A DNA stretch of 64,000 nucleotides from Mycocentrospora acerina (lineage: Eukaryota; Ascomycota; Dothideomycetes; Pleosporales). The DNA lies in assembly GCA_022701365.1 (NCBI GenBank), contig JAKUHH010000131.1:216246-280245 (forward strand), in the 5' to 3' direction. Positions 33,327-45,002 of this stretch are shown here, one piece after another. The position numbers and the translations under genes were made by a program. The notes beneath the pieces are model-generated. The model was given only the letters and a program-made list of their open reading frames with translations, was not told where the DNA came from and made no database searches. The stretch's first letter is position 1, and the number at the start of each line of letters is the position of its first letter.

Positions 33327-34464
33327 TCACTCCCCATACTCCCCATACTCCCCATCCCCAGGCAGCACATCCTCAGCACGCATCCCCATCTCCGCCCCCA
33401 CCCTCCTCACCACCTGCCTGATAGCCTTGCACGCCGGACTATCAGGATACGCGGTCAAAAAGCTCTCCCCAAAGTCGCACGCCATGCCAATCCTAGGGTC
33501 CAGAGGCACCTTGCCCAAGAACGGAATCTTCTCCTCGCGAGCCAACTTCTCCGCCCCACCGGTACTCGCGCGGAAAATCTGACTCTCGTGCTTGCACCCG
33601 GGACACACAAAGCCGCTCATGTTCTCCACAATGCCCAAGATCCTAATACCTGCTTTGCGGCAGAAATCAATCTCCTTGCGCACGTCCAGCAGCGCTACCT
33701 CCTGGGGCGTGGTGACGAGCACCGCGCCATCCACCCCCGCTTCCTTGAGGTACGTGTTGACGCTGAGATGCTCGTCGCTCGTGCCAGGCGGGGTGTCCAC
33801 GACCAGGACGCCGACTTCCTCATCGCCTTCGCCCCCCCACCTGACGTCCATCAGGAAGCGCTTGATCAGGCCGTTCTTCTTGGCCCCGCGCCAAATCACC
33901 GCCGCGTCGCGATCCCCCAGCATAAACCCCACGGATACCACCCCGAGGTTCTCCTGCACCCACACGGGCTCCCACCCTTCGCCGGAGATGTGGATCGTCT
34001 CGTCCTCGACGCCCATCATCTTGGGGATCGAGGGCCCGCAAATGTCCGTGTCCATGAGCCCCACCACCGTCGATGGGTTGCTGGCGAAGCCGTACGCGAG
34101 CATCGAGCTGAATGTCGATTTCCCTACCCCGCCTTTGCCGCTGAGCACGAGGATCTTGTGCCGCACAGAGGACAGCCGCGCCGTGATGATGGGTATGTCT
34201 GGGTCGGGGCCTTTGGGCGCAGAGGCGCAGATGGCTTGGTTGGGGCAGCCCGCGCAGTTGTCTGCTAGGCCGGCCTGTTGCGACTCGGGACCTGGGCAGT
34301 GTTCTGTGAGAGCAAGTATGCATGTTAGTTGCTGCCGTGGGTCAAGACGGGAGGGAGGGGTGGCGGGGTCATCGTGTACCTGGCTCGGGCGCAACGAGTT
34401 TTGGCGCGACCTTGACGGGCGCGTCAAAGTCGACTTGTATCGGCTCTTCTAGTGAGGGGGCCAT
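33327..34464 (-). CDS. NBP35: NBP35 cytosolic Fe-S cluster assembly P-loop ATPase (353 aa)
   Basis: Two exons, 34464-34380 and 34303-33327, flank a 76 bp intron (GTACAC donor, CTAACATG branch, TCACAG acceptor). The N-terminal four-cysteine motif is complete after splicing: Cys31, 45, 48 and 54 (spacing 13-2-5). The Walker A/deviant P-loop is GKGGVGKS at 84-91. A CPGC pair further on binds the bridging cluster with the partner Cfd1. The protein scaffolds 4Fe-4S clusters for cytosolic and nuclear proteins. The C-terminus ends in (GEY)n, encoded by a short CCCCATACT repeat, which looks like microsatellite growth into the end of the gene. It is about the expected length for the family. Confidence 0.95.
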
Positions 34465-34783
34465 GGTATGCGTATGTGTGATGTTGTGCGAGTCGATGAC
34501 TACATGGTTGCGTGTTGTGCAAACTTCACATACATGGTCGCTTGATAATCAAATCCCGCCCTGACGCCGCTTGCCCTTTTTGCCCCACAACATTCCGAAC
34601 GTCGGAACAGACACGAGTCACGCACCCAGCACATCACACCCTCACAGACTGTTAATGATGATCATGATGATGATGTGAGTGTAGTCTCTATTCATATAGG
34701 CCGTTTTCATCCATCTACCATACTCATAGTAATCATGCTCCTACGTAAACTCGCTTGCTGTCAATTTCCTTCCTCCCAACAAT
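34465..34783. other. spacer between UBA1 3' end and NBP35 5' end
   Basis: Both neighbours are on the minus strand. The spacer should hold the NBP35 promoter. No gene is seen. Confidence 0.5.
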
Positions 34784-37700
34784 CTACTTCAGTGTCACCA
34801 TCACATAGGGAATCTCAACATCCTCCTCCTTTTGGTCCTCGGCTGTAATCTCAAAAATCACATTCTTCTGGTGGTCCGGAACCGGCTTCTTGCTGACATG
34901 CTCAACGAGCTTGCTCATCCTATCTTGTATTAGTATACCTATCGCTGCCAGCATGAAACAAAAAAACTTACGTCAGACCCATCCTGTCCCTTAGCTTGGC
35001 TGGAGGATAGAAAGAAGCATATAGCAAACTGACTCCAGAACTGATCATCTGAATCGAAAGTCCCTTCTTCTCAAAGTGGTCAACAAACTCCTTCAGAGTA
35101 ATGTCCTCTACTTCGAATCGATCCCATAGCTTGTCGATTGTCACAACCTCGCCATTGTGTCCCGTGTATTCGCCCTTGGGGCTGGCAATCGGTTCACTGA
35201 AACCGAAGAACGGCAGCGCCAGGTTGATGAAGCCGTTCTTGTACTGCTCAATGTCCGTCTTGCCGTCCACAATCTTGTACAACTCAAGGTTGACCAGACC
35301 AGTCACCAACGCCGTAGTCGTGGCGATGGCGGGGATGATCTTGCCAGCAATGAACTTGGTCTTGTGTCGATCAGCCTGCTCAATCTTGTAGTTCTCAGCG
35401 CGCAAGTTGCTGGCTGCTGTGATGAAGTCAATGTGGTGGTTTGTATCGTCATCCTTCTCAAACTCCACAGGTGTAAGCCTGACGCCTGCGAGCGTCTTTG
35501 GCGCCGGAAGCTGTTTGATGATGCTCTCCAGAGAATCATTCTCATCATTGACGGCTTGGTTGGCATTCGGGTCGGGGTCCGCGTCGTTGGCTTGAATCTT
35601 CACTGTAGGATCAGGCTGGAAGTCTGGAACGATCATGTCGTTGAGCACCTCGACATAGTGGTCCTTTGTCGCGTTGGGGTTGATACCGTAGTTGAACGCA
35701 TGCAGCGTTGCGGCGGCCTCAACGAATGTGAAGTGGGTCGGATTTGAGGAGTCAAACTTCAACGGGTCAGGCGCACGCTTGGGTCCAGACCAGAACTGCT
35801 GGCCAGAACCGGTTGTGGAGTCCTTGGGAAAGTTGTAAAGCAACTGCCCGATGGCATGGTTGTAGCTCTTCTCAAACTGCTGTCGTGCCCAGATGATGCA
35901 GTCGTCAAAGGTTCGCGGCTTCTCTGTCACCAAAAAGTCCCGCAGCGTCTCCAAAGTCTGCTTCTCATTTCCAGACTGCTTCAATGACGAGCCAAGATAA
36001 TCCGGCTGTGTGAGGTATAGGTTCACAATCTCCGGTCCCTTGACAAACAGAGAATCAAACGACTCGCGCGCCCAGGCAATTGTGTGTTCAATTCGGTTCG
36101 GGAAACTCCTCAACGTGCACATTGGGAATGACTTCTCTGGTGGATCCTGGGAAGAAGAGTAAGACTCTGTGATGAATGGCAGAACAACTTGAGTGTTGCC
36201 CTTGGTACCAAGAGTACCGCTGTCGAGCAAAGACTTGCGGAAAAACACACACCGTCGGTCAACATATGTACGGGCCTCCACGTTGTCCAAAGCGTTGGTC
36301 ACGGCGTCCAGCTCGTTCCAGAACTTTTCATTGAAAATATGCTCCGTCTCAGGGCCAACCTTGTCCTGCAGTGTGACAATCTTTCCAGTCAGGTCGGGGT
36401 TCATGGCCTGCACAGCCTTTGCCGCGGCGTCGCTCTTGAGTTTGCCAACGTCTGTGGGCCTGAACAAGAATTGCCGGTTAAGGTTGCTCTTCTCAATCTG
36501 GTCATTGTCGGTCACTGTAATTCTGCCCTCAGGCCCTACACCCAGTCCCATCATAGCCCAGTTCTTCAGCATCTCGCAGCCAATAGCTCCGGCACCGACC
36601 AAGAACTCCTTGATGTTTCCGAGCTTCTTCTGGTATTCCTGACCCAGCACAGCAATCTGACCGTCGTAGCGCGAGCCAATCGGAGCGCACTGCTCCTCGG
36701 AACGGGTAGTCGATGTTGGCAGGGACTCGAGCGAGTCGAAGTACAAAAACTGGACAATAGGGTGGAACTTTCCAGACACAGCCTTCAGGACCTCCTGTGC
36801 AGCCATACCGCCAAAGAAGGCGGCGATTGGACTGAGATCACCGCGCGCCTGGTAACTGAGTTCCTTGATGAGCTTGTCATCAAGCTCGACCTTCTCCTCT
36901 CCTTGCCCAGCCAACTCTTGAGCAATCTGGATAACTTCTGCTGCATCAGCTTCGTGGTGAGGGCGCGGGAGCTCCCCATTGTGCTTGCTAGCGAAGTGGT
37001 GGAGAGCCTGAATACCAACATGGAGCTGCTGCGGGCGGTCGAACTTGGCGAAGTCGGAGATCAGGAGCTCGGGCTTCTTCAGTTGCTTGCTGAACGTCTC
37101 AAAGTCGATGATCTTGGGCATCTTCACCTGGAGGTACTGTCCTCCTCCCTGGTAAGCGCCTAGCCCAGAAACGTCGCCGATGGAGAAGGTGTACGGTCCC
37201 TTGACCTCGATTTTGCGTGGTGCGCAGCCGTTCAGACCCTCCATTCCCTTTACTTCAGTAAACGTGACCCAGTCGCCGTCTTCAAGACCGTGCCTCGTCT
37301 CGTCGAGCGCAGATACCAGACCCTCCGAGTCGATATCGGCCACGATTCCGTTTGTGACGTTCTCGCCGGTTGGGTCGCCTATTGTGAAGCTCTTGCCAAA
37401 GTCGGTGAAGATGGAGCCAAACAGACCGAACGTGTCGGTGATGACGATGAAGATGCCGTTCTCGTGGCAGTAGTCAGCAATCTTGACCTGGTCCTGCAGC
37501 GGCGTGTCCGTCAGGACGATGACCTGGAACTGCTTCAGCAGCGACAGGTCTGATGTCAGATCGCCGGCAGCATATTGCTGGACAGGTGTGTATGGGTTGA
37601 GCTCCGAGACGCGGGGCACAGTGACGGAGGCGCGCGGCTTTCCAACATCTTCGGGGTGGAGGAAGAACTGCGACGACAGGTCGGCGAGGGCGGCGGGCCT

Positions 37701-37955
37701 GGGGTCGTAGAGCGTCAGCGACTTGACGCCGGCGAGGGCGATGTTCTTTGCAATCTCAACGCCGAGGCCGCGCAGGCCGGCGATGAGGACGTTGGACGAG
37801 CCCATGCGCTTCATGGCCTCGTGGCCCAGGACGTAGAGCTGCCTGCTGTAGAGAGACTCGTCAATCTCGCCATTTCCGCCCGCGGCCTGCTTGAGCTGCT
37901 CGACGGCGGCAGGAGGGTCGTCGACCTGCATCTTGTCCTTGGGGGTGTCAGCCAT
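34784..37955 (-). CDS. UBA1: ubiquitin-activating enzyme E1 (1039 aa)
   Basis: Exon 37955-34972 is followed by a 52 bp intron (GTAAGT donor, TACTAATAC branch, GATAG acceptor) and a short last exon 34919-34784, which supplies the end of the ubiquitin-fold domain (to YVMVTLK). Two ThiF/adenylation repeats are visible: the N-terminal inactive one (SNVLIAGLRGLGVEIAKN) and the active one (EFLVGAGAIGCEMLKNWAM, with the ATP-site DNDQIEKSNLNRQF). The catalytic Cys is Cys613 in FPMCTLRSFPN. The enzyme activates ubiquitin with ATP and passes it to E2 enzymes. It is essential and usually single copy. Length and order match yeast Uba1 closely. Confidence 0.97.
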
Positions 37956-38965
37956 GGTTGGGGCGCTCAGTGGCAGTGGCAGTTGCAGTTGCAGCTGCAG
38001 TGATGTGGTGGGGGAGGCGAGGGACTGCGGAGGCGATGTCTTTGGCCGCAGGAGCTATCGAGAGCGTTCCATGCGTTTACAAATGCGCAGGCCATGCAAG
38101 CTCCATGCCACGCCCCACCACACCTGCTGCGCGTGTCGATGCAGCCGGGCACACGGCACGGTCACTTACTGCCATGGCTTTCTTCACAGGACCCAGGTCC
38201 TCTTGGGGATGTCTTCTCTTCGACAGTTTGCCGGCTGAGCGTGTCTTGTGAGCAGCGAATCCACTCAGCACTGGTGGGGGGCAGGGTGGGGGGACACGAG
38301 ATCAGCGTCTTGGTGTTGGATGTGGATGTTTGTGTATCAAGCGAGTGGGAGAAGCAACAGGGTGGAGATGTGGTAGAGGAGAGCAGGCAGAGCAGGCAGA
38401 ACCGGCAGAACTGGCAGAGCAACTGATGCCTTGCTCAGAAGGTGCTGGAGCTCCATCGTACCACGCTAACGTCTATTCCACTTTGTCTTGGCGATGCGGT
38501 CACTGATGTGCCTGTGCTCGTCGTTGCTCAAACCTTCTTGTCTCGCCCACGCAGCCCACGCTGACTGACTGACCATCCTTGTGTTTATTACCAGTCACTC
38601 GCTCATTCACTTGACACGTCGGAGAGAAAGAATGTATGTGCAATCAGAAACCCAGGCTGGGCATAGAGTCGTAATATTCACAGTATCCTCTCATCTCATC
38701 TCGTCTCGTCTCGTCTCGTCTCTTTTCGTCTGCGTAATCATGTCCCACCGTTCGTCTTTCGTATCCATTCCAATGTCCTCCATGATTCATTACCACTCGC
38801 AACATTGCGTTGCTATCGTAGTCTCGCTTGGAAACACTAGTAACCCGTCTGTAACGCCGTGGAATTGTCCAAAACCCCATGATAAAGAGCAAACCGCCCA
38901 CCCCGCAAAAGTTGATAGTAAAACATAAACAAGAAATATTCATATACACAGGCCAAGGCCTCGTC
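37956..38965. other. intergenic, UBA1 promoter region with TCTCG repeat
   Basis: A TCTCG pentamer tract lies at about 38693-38726. No gene is supported; open frames are short and unlike known proteins. Confidence 0.5.
38693..38726. repeat. (TCTCA/TCTCG)n microsatellite
   Basis: About seven pentamer units run CTCATCTCATCTCGTCTCG and onward, lying beyond the 3' end of the surface-protein gene. Confidence 0.75.
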
Positions 38966-40112
38966 TCAACGTCTTGACGACTGTCGAGTCTGGCGTGTGT
39001 GTCGATCGGATGAGCTTGCGCTACCTGTTTGTTTGTTAGTCATCTACGAGTCAAAAGCTGGATTTGGGCTACTCACTTGAGCTTGTGTAGTCGCTGTAGT
39101 AGTACGACGATCCGGAGACAGTGGTGCTCTTGTCCTCGTTTCTCCGGTCGTTCTTGCGCTTCAATCCAAGCGTGAGAGCCAATGCACCAAGACCGGCAGC
39201 AAGACCCATGCTCTTACTAAGGCCGCCGCTCTTCTTCTCCCTCGGGGGACGAGACGGGCCCTGGCCGTACCAGCGACCACCACCAGAAGCAGCGCCGCCG
39301 CTGGAATGATGCTCCTCAACGTACGTCTCTTCGTGGGTGTGCTTACGCTTGTTCTTGCCGATGCCGAAAATGCCAGCTAGAGTGTCGAATAGCGCCCTGG
39401 CGCAGCAGAACAGGCAGAGGAGAAACAGCAGAAACACTCCAAGCAACACTCCAATGACGATTCCGGCAATGGCACCTCCACTGAGACCACCGTTGCTCTC
39501 TTCCACTGGAACGAGTCCGCCGGTTGCGCCGGTAGGGATGGGAGACGAGAAAGGAAGTGTGGTAGTCGGAGTGCCAGTGTACGTGACAATGACGACAGTC
39601 TGGCTGGTAGGACGCACGGGGGCAGACGCAGTTACTGTGGGAACGATGCCTCCAGACGAACCGCCGGCGATGAGAGCGCATGTTCCAGAAGTCGAACAGT
39701 AAAAGCCGCTGTCGCAGCACTTGGAGCCACAGGGCGATTGGACGTTTGAGCAGGTTGTTGGCGCGGCGCTGACAAAGGAGCTGTAGACGGATGTCTTGGT
39801 GACGAGTCCGACCGTCTCTACATATGTCGTTGTGTAGTACTGCCAGCCCGACGTCACCTGTGCGGCTCCAGCAACACACTGCGCCTGGTTGTTTGCGTCT
39901 GTAATGCACGTCTGGCCCGATGTGCAGCAGAGCGCGCCGTACCATCCACAAACTGTTTGGCCTTGGGCACAACTGCGCTTCTCAATTTGCGATGCATTGT
40001 GAAGCCCTCGCAGCTCCTCCACGTGCACAGGATATGGCTTTGCGCACACTGAAGGAAGGAAAGATACAGCAATCAGGCCGGCAACGGCTGCAGGAGCGCT
40101 AAAAACCCACAT
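38966..40112 (-). CDS. secreted/cell-surface Cys-rich single-pass membrane protein (364 aa)
   Basis: The main exon (40112-39077) reads into a stop just past a GTGAGT donor. Removing a 52 bp intron (39076-39025, GACTAAC branch, AACAG acceptor) continues the frame through a Ser/Arg-rich tail to a TGA at 38966. A signal peptide covers residues 1-24 (cleavage likely after SVCA). Two Cys-rich modules follow: residues 48-79 (CGWYGALCCTSGQTC) and 121-145 (CGSKCCDSGFYC). A Ser/Thr/Pro stretch then leads to a membrane segment at about 213-237 with a Cys-rich edge. The cytosolic tail is basic and Gly/Ser/Tyr-rich (SYYYSDYTSSS). The architecture resembles fungal wall-sensor or Mid2-like proteins, but no named domain is certain. 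Confidence 0.8.
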
Positions 40113-41916
40113 TCTGGGTGTTTGTTGCTGATGCCAGATCAATGGCAGAATCACAGTTTGTTGCGTTGCGCAGTGGGAAGCCGAGTTGGTTGCTGATCGA
40201 AACGGTGAGCGGGAGCGGGGCGAGTCGATGATAATGCGGGGCCGGTGACGATTCGCCTATCTGCAGGAGCCTTTGAATAGTCGGTGGACAGAGGCGCTGC
40301 GTTGTCGCAATGAGACTCAGAACACGGTCAGCAACGAGCGTACAAGGTTTGAATTATGCAGGAGGAGTAAGGGTGCAGTAGAGCGTGTGCGTGGGTGGTG
40401 CAAGGAAATAGGGTAACTTAGATTTGTTCGAGGCTGGGAACTGCAGCGCTGAGAAAAAAGTGGTTGGGAACCAACCACCTCACCGGACGGTTTTGGAGCG
40501 GACAATGGCGCTTTCCAATAATATCGAGAATGTGAAACCTTGGTTTCCTGGCGCAGAGAGAATTGTCTTGACGCAATCACCTGTCAATTGCAAAATGTTT
40601 CTGTGTATTCTTGTAATATGTGATTTCGTCCTGCCAGCCGCCCATCTTGTATACAAATAGCAGGTAAGCGAACCGTCACCCAGCAACCGATCCCATCCAC
40701 CCGCCAGGATTGCCTTCTCTTGCGCATCGCCACGCATCCTGGGCGCAAGTACAGCGCATCCTTCGTCATTGCCCTCACAGTGTCCGTGTCCACCAAATTA
40801 ATTTCACGACCCTGGTTAGGCAGCTACCAAGGAATTCGCGGTTTGGTGGTGACAGCGTGGAGCGGCCATGTGCGGGACGCGGCAGGTGGAGCGTGTGTCA
40901 CTTGCTTCCCAGCCTCGCCTTTTATTCTACAGCGGCGCGCGTTCTTAAATCGTTCGGCTTGCCGGAGCTTCAGGGGTTTTTGCGTCATCGGACTCGTTTG
41001 CGTATTCTCTTAATCGTCTTTATTTCGGACTTGAAGGATTCGGACAGTTTGTGCTTCGGAATGCGTCGTCGGATGAACGCTATTGGCGTCTAAGAAGTAA
41101 ATTAACTGCCTTCTCCGTCTGCAACCAGGAGAGGCAACGGAAGGGTGCAGTTTCGTCTTCATATTCTACTTCCTCTTGTCTCATGCTCACAGAAATTCTG
41201 TTTCAATGTCGAAGACTTGGGCAGCATTCGAGAATTTGAAGATTAAATCAAGTGGAGTAATGGCAACAGCGAGCATCCACCAAGGATCACACCAGATACC
41301 ACTCAATGTAAACTCCAAACTTTGCGTGCCTCAGCTTATGCGCTCTTACATTCAATACATCCAATGTCTGTACTGCCCAAAATAAAAATCATCTCACATG
41401 CGAACATGACGCTCTTCAACCCCACTCCTCCCATTACAGCTGACGAACTATCCATCAGCAACATGCGACATCAGCACCCCCTCTCACCCTATCTACTGCG
41501 CTAAACCGACTTATTGACATTACATTTCCTTCTCACAGAAGCATGTGATGACCAAAATATCTTCAGCTCTTGACTTTGTGACCTTGAAAAATCAGCATCC
41601 GCCAAGTACTGCGTCGACAACTACCGACTCAGTCCTTGTTCTTCAGCAAGGCTGACGGCTTGCCGTAGTCAGCTTCCAATGGTTTGCACTACAGACGCGC
41701 TAGCGGGTGACGAATGAGGGGAGGAGAGGATGTTCCGAAACCCTGCATGATTAGCTCTGGGGTTAAACGTGGGGAGATATAAAGTGTATTGTGAGATGGA
41801 GTAAACAGGCTGATATATCGATTCCATTCATTCTTGATCGCATCAGTTCTGTTCAATTCAATCTTACCGTTTGTTTACCTTGTCATCAGAAAGAGATCTG
41901 TCACTTGAAAAGAAAC
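40113..41916. other. 1.8 kb intergenic between divergent genes
   Basis: This is the 5' flank of the surface-protein gene (minus) and of the GMC oxidoreductase gene (plus). Open frames are short with no recognisable content. A TATA-like element lies near 41778. Confidence 0.5.
41778..41783 (+). promoter_or_regulatory. TATA-like element
   Basis: TATAAA lies 139 bp upstream of the GMC oxidoreductase ATG. Confidence 0.35.
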
Positions 41917-43776
41917 ATGGCAACGAATAAGACATACGATTTCATCATTGTAGGAGGTACGACACAACATCTCACTCCCCCGCACTAAACTCCTCGCTTG
42001 AATTTCTTCACAGTTCTGCATCTAACAATGCACAGCCGGAACAGCAGGGTGCCTACTTGCTCATCGCCTATCCCACAGCCCTGCACACCCTTCTGTGCTT
42101 CTCCTCGAAGCCGGCAGCAAAGCTGAAGGTGAATATCTTCACGCACCCTTCCACCGTTATCTCCCTTCAGCTTTGCGCCCAGATCTCGATCACGGCTACA
42201 TCACTGAGCCAGAGCCGGAGCTTGATGGCCGCCAAATCGCGTATACGCGCGGTAAGGGGCTTGGAGGGTCAAGTATTCTCAACTTTGGCGTGTTTCTTTA
42301 TGGGTCGGGTGAAGACTACAACCGCTGGGCGGATTTGGTAGGAGATGAGAGCTGGCGGTGGGAGTCTGTGCAGAAGAGTTTCCAAGCCATTGAGAATTAC
42401 GGGTCAGGTGATGCAAGTGCGTACTCGGGGCTTGCACAGCCGGGGAAAGAGCATGGGAAGAAGGGGCAGTTGAAGGTTGGGTTACTAGAGGTACTGGAGC
42501 ATGGTGTAGTGCCACAAATGGAGGCACTGAGGGAAGCGGGTGAGAAGATCAACCTAGATCCGAATTCTGGGGATCCGATAGGAGTCAGTGTGTTTCCGTA
42601 CAGTTATAGCAGGGAGGGCAGATCGACTAGTGCCGGGGCCCATTTGCTGAATCCTCCGGCGAACTTGGAGATTTGGACGGGTGCAACAGTGCACAAACTC
42701 ATTTTTCAAGGGGACAAGGTGGTGGGTGTTGACACAAAGGATGGGCGTAGAGGTAAGACTGCTTCCAGACTGTGCATTTCTGATGCCAGTGCTAATGGAT
42801 ATATTTAGCAACCTCGAGCAAGGAGGTTATACTATGCAGCGGCTCGATTGACTCGCCTCGACTTCTACTTCTCAACGGTATCGGTCCCCAGCAAGAGCTC
42901 GAGGCTCTAGGGATTGAAGTCAAAAAAGATCTCCCAGGCGTGGGTAAGCATCTCCAGGACCACATCTTGTCTTTCATGAGCGTCGAAACAGATGGCGCAT
43001 ACAACGAGCGTTACTCTTTCGAGTCCAACGAGGCATTAGTCGCCGAAGCAGCTGTAGCCTGGGAGAAAGACCAGAGCGGCGCATATTCTCTGCAGCAAAG
43101 CGGCATATGGGGTGGATTTCTCAAACACCCCGAGCTGGAGCAATTTCAGGAGTATAAAAACCTTCCACAAGAACGTCAAGAGTTCCTATCTCGCGACACA
43201 GTCCCAACATACGAGTTCATCAACAATGCCCTACTCTGGCCGCCAGGCACGCAACTCGATGAGGGCAGCAGCTACATGACATGTGTAGCCTTCTTGATGA
43301 ATCCACAGTCTGAAGGCTCAGTCACTCTGCGCTCATCAGATCCCAACGATAATCCTGTCATCAACCTCAATTTCCTCTCGCATCCATACGACAGACGCAT
43401 CATGCGTGAGGCCATCCGCTCAACATGGACGAAACTCACACTCAACCCCACCATCGCGCGGTCCATTCGCAAGACTCTCTGCGGCCCAAAGTCAATGTCA
43501 GACGAACACGTCGACGAGTTCATGAGGGAAAGCGCAAGTACGGTGTGGCACGCAAACGGAACAATCATGATGGGTAAGCCAAATGATGAGAAGGCATGTG
43601 TGGATTCTGGATTCAGGGTCCTTGGAGTCAAAGGTTTGAGGGTAGCAGATCTCAGCGTTTGCCCCTTAACGCCGAATAATCACACGCAGCCCACTGCATA
43701 TCTGATAGGGCAAAAGTGTGCCGAGAAGCTTATTGCAGAGTATGGGTTGGCGAATCTGAAGGAGTCGAAACTTTGA
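41917..43776 (+). CDS. GMC-family FAD oxidoreductase with C-terminal SKL (574 aa)
   Basis: Three exons (41917-41956, 42036-42752, 42809-43776) flank introns of 79 and 56 bp. Splicing restores the FAD-binding motif VGAGTAG at residues 12-18 directly after the start, then LLLEAGS and the GMC signature YTRGKGLGGSSILNFG. The catalytic His in VWHANGT (His500) and the downstream NNHTQPTAY (His544) are both present, so the enzyme looks active. The family oxidises alcohols, choline, glucose or aryl alcohols, using oxygen or other acceptors. The last residues are LKESKL: a perfect type-1 peroxisomal targeting signal, with no signal peptide at the N-terminus. A peroxisomal alcohol/choline-type oxidase is therefore likely, but the substrate is unknown. 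Confidence 0.9.
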
Positions 43777-44455
43777 GGTGGACGCTACTCTCTGAGGAGA
43801 ATTCTTCATAGCATGACTGTATTACAATAGAATCTAGATTATTACTACACTCATACCTGTGTACAAACAAGTCAATTTGCTTCCATCATACTCAATCACT
43901 TTAAAATTCCGTGCATACCAAGTTGCGACTTTACCTTCAACTATTTTTGGATAAGACAACGAAATTGAAATTTATACGTCATGAGCAAAGACATCAGATT
44001 CATTCAAGTACATATTTCTGGCTGTTGACCGGTCAGATAAATGCTCATTTCCACGCCTAATGTTCAGACGAAGATTAAATTTTTCAAAGACCCATAATAG
44101 ACCAAATTTACTTCAGCACAACCAGTGATGATGCTACCAATTTTTTTGGTTGCTCAAACGTCAGCGCATTGAATTCGCGTGTTGCTTCAGTATAGCGCCT
44201 AGCTGATGTTTGCCCTTCACGTGCGGAAACCATCATCTCATACCCACCCTAAATTCCTCACAACCCAAAGAGCAAAAAGACACAAGTACCTCTATCGAAA
44301 AAAAACTAGCTGTTTCATGAGAGCCACGAGAACTTGCTTAGCCACCCTCGTGGTTCTCACGTGGCTTTCACGTGATTCCCGCCACGTCTCATCTCCCATT
44401 AACACAACGGTGCAAAAAAAGAACCTGGACGACCTGCTCAATGAGCAGACGATAT
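43777..44455. other. intergenic, AT-rich
   Basis: No gene is supported between the GMC gene and the tRNA. Short CACGTG/GAGAACC-like words near 44320-44390 show no clear structure. Confidence 0.5.
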
Positions 44456-44567
44456 TGATGAGAGTGGGACTTGAACCCACGCCACTTTCGTGACCAGGAA
44501 ACTGATTGCTCAGTGTTGCTAAGGGGAGACCTTAACCTGGCGCCATAACCAACTCGGCCATCTCACC
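44456..44567 (-). tRNA. tRNA-Leu (anticodon AAG) with 30-nt intron
   Basis: On the minus strand a full type-II cloverleaf folds. The acceptor stem is GGTGAGA with TCTCATC and discriminator A. The D arm is TGGCCGAGTTGG, the anticodon stem CCAGG/CCTGG with loop TT-AAG-G, a long variable arm contains CAC/GTG, and the T arm is GTGGG-TTCAAGT-CCCAC. The anticodon AAG is at 44533-44531. A 30-nt intron (44529-44500) interrupts the loop just 3' of position 37, the canonical place for eukaryotic nuclear tRNA introns. Confidence 0.93.
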
Positions 44568-45002
44568 TAGGAAGATTGATGGAAGTATCATCGATGTGAA
44601 AAAATATAATAGTACTCTAAAGTTTGAAATAGCTGTGTCGTAGTTCGCGGGATGAATCAATTTTTTCAATTCAACTTGTGGATGGTTGGCCAGGCTGTGG
44701 TGGGGTACGAAAACTCTTCTTTCCGCGGGGTAAGCCGGCAGATGGGAGCGCTGATCCCTTCGATTCATTGGCGTTATTGTTTGACTAAGCTTCTAGATAC
44801 TTGATCAATACTTCTTTACCTCAATACATTGGATGCGCTGAGCGAAGGGTACCATGAAATGAAACTCTACATGCTCTACGTCTACTCGAATACAACCCTT
44901 AGCGAACGTCTGTTCCTCTTCCTAACTTGATTCGCGTTGTAGATACAACATACATTGTACATCCAATTTATCTTAGTGCGTTATTTACTCGACCTCAATC
45001 TA
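44568..45002. other. spacer between tRNA-Leu and the dehydrogenase gene
   Basis: This is the 5' flank of the tRNA and the 3' flank of the minus-strand dehydrogenase gene. No gene is seen. Confidence 0.5.

Noticed and set aside
36189..37163. 324-codon plus-strand frame inside UBA1
   Set aside because: It is an antisense shadow of the E1 coding sequence.
38690..38730. TCTCG array considered as CRISPR-like or regulatory array
   Set aside because: Pentamer units have no spacers, so this is an ordinary microsatellite in a eukaryotic genome.
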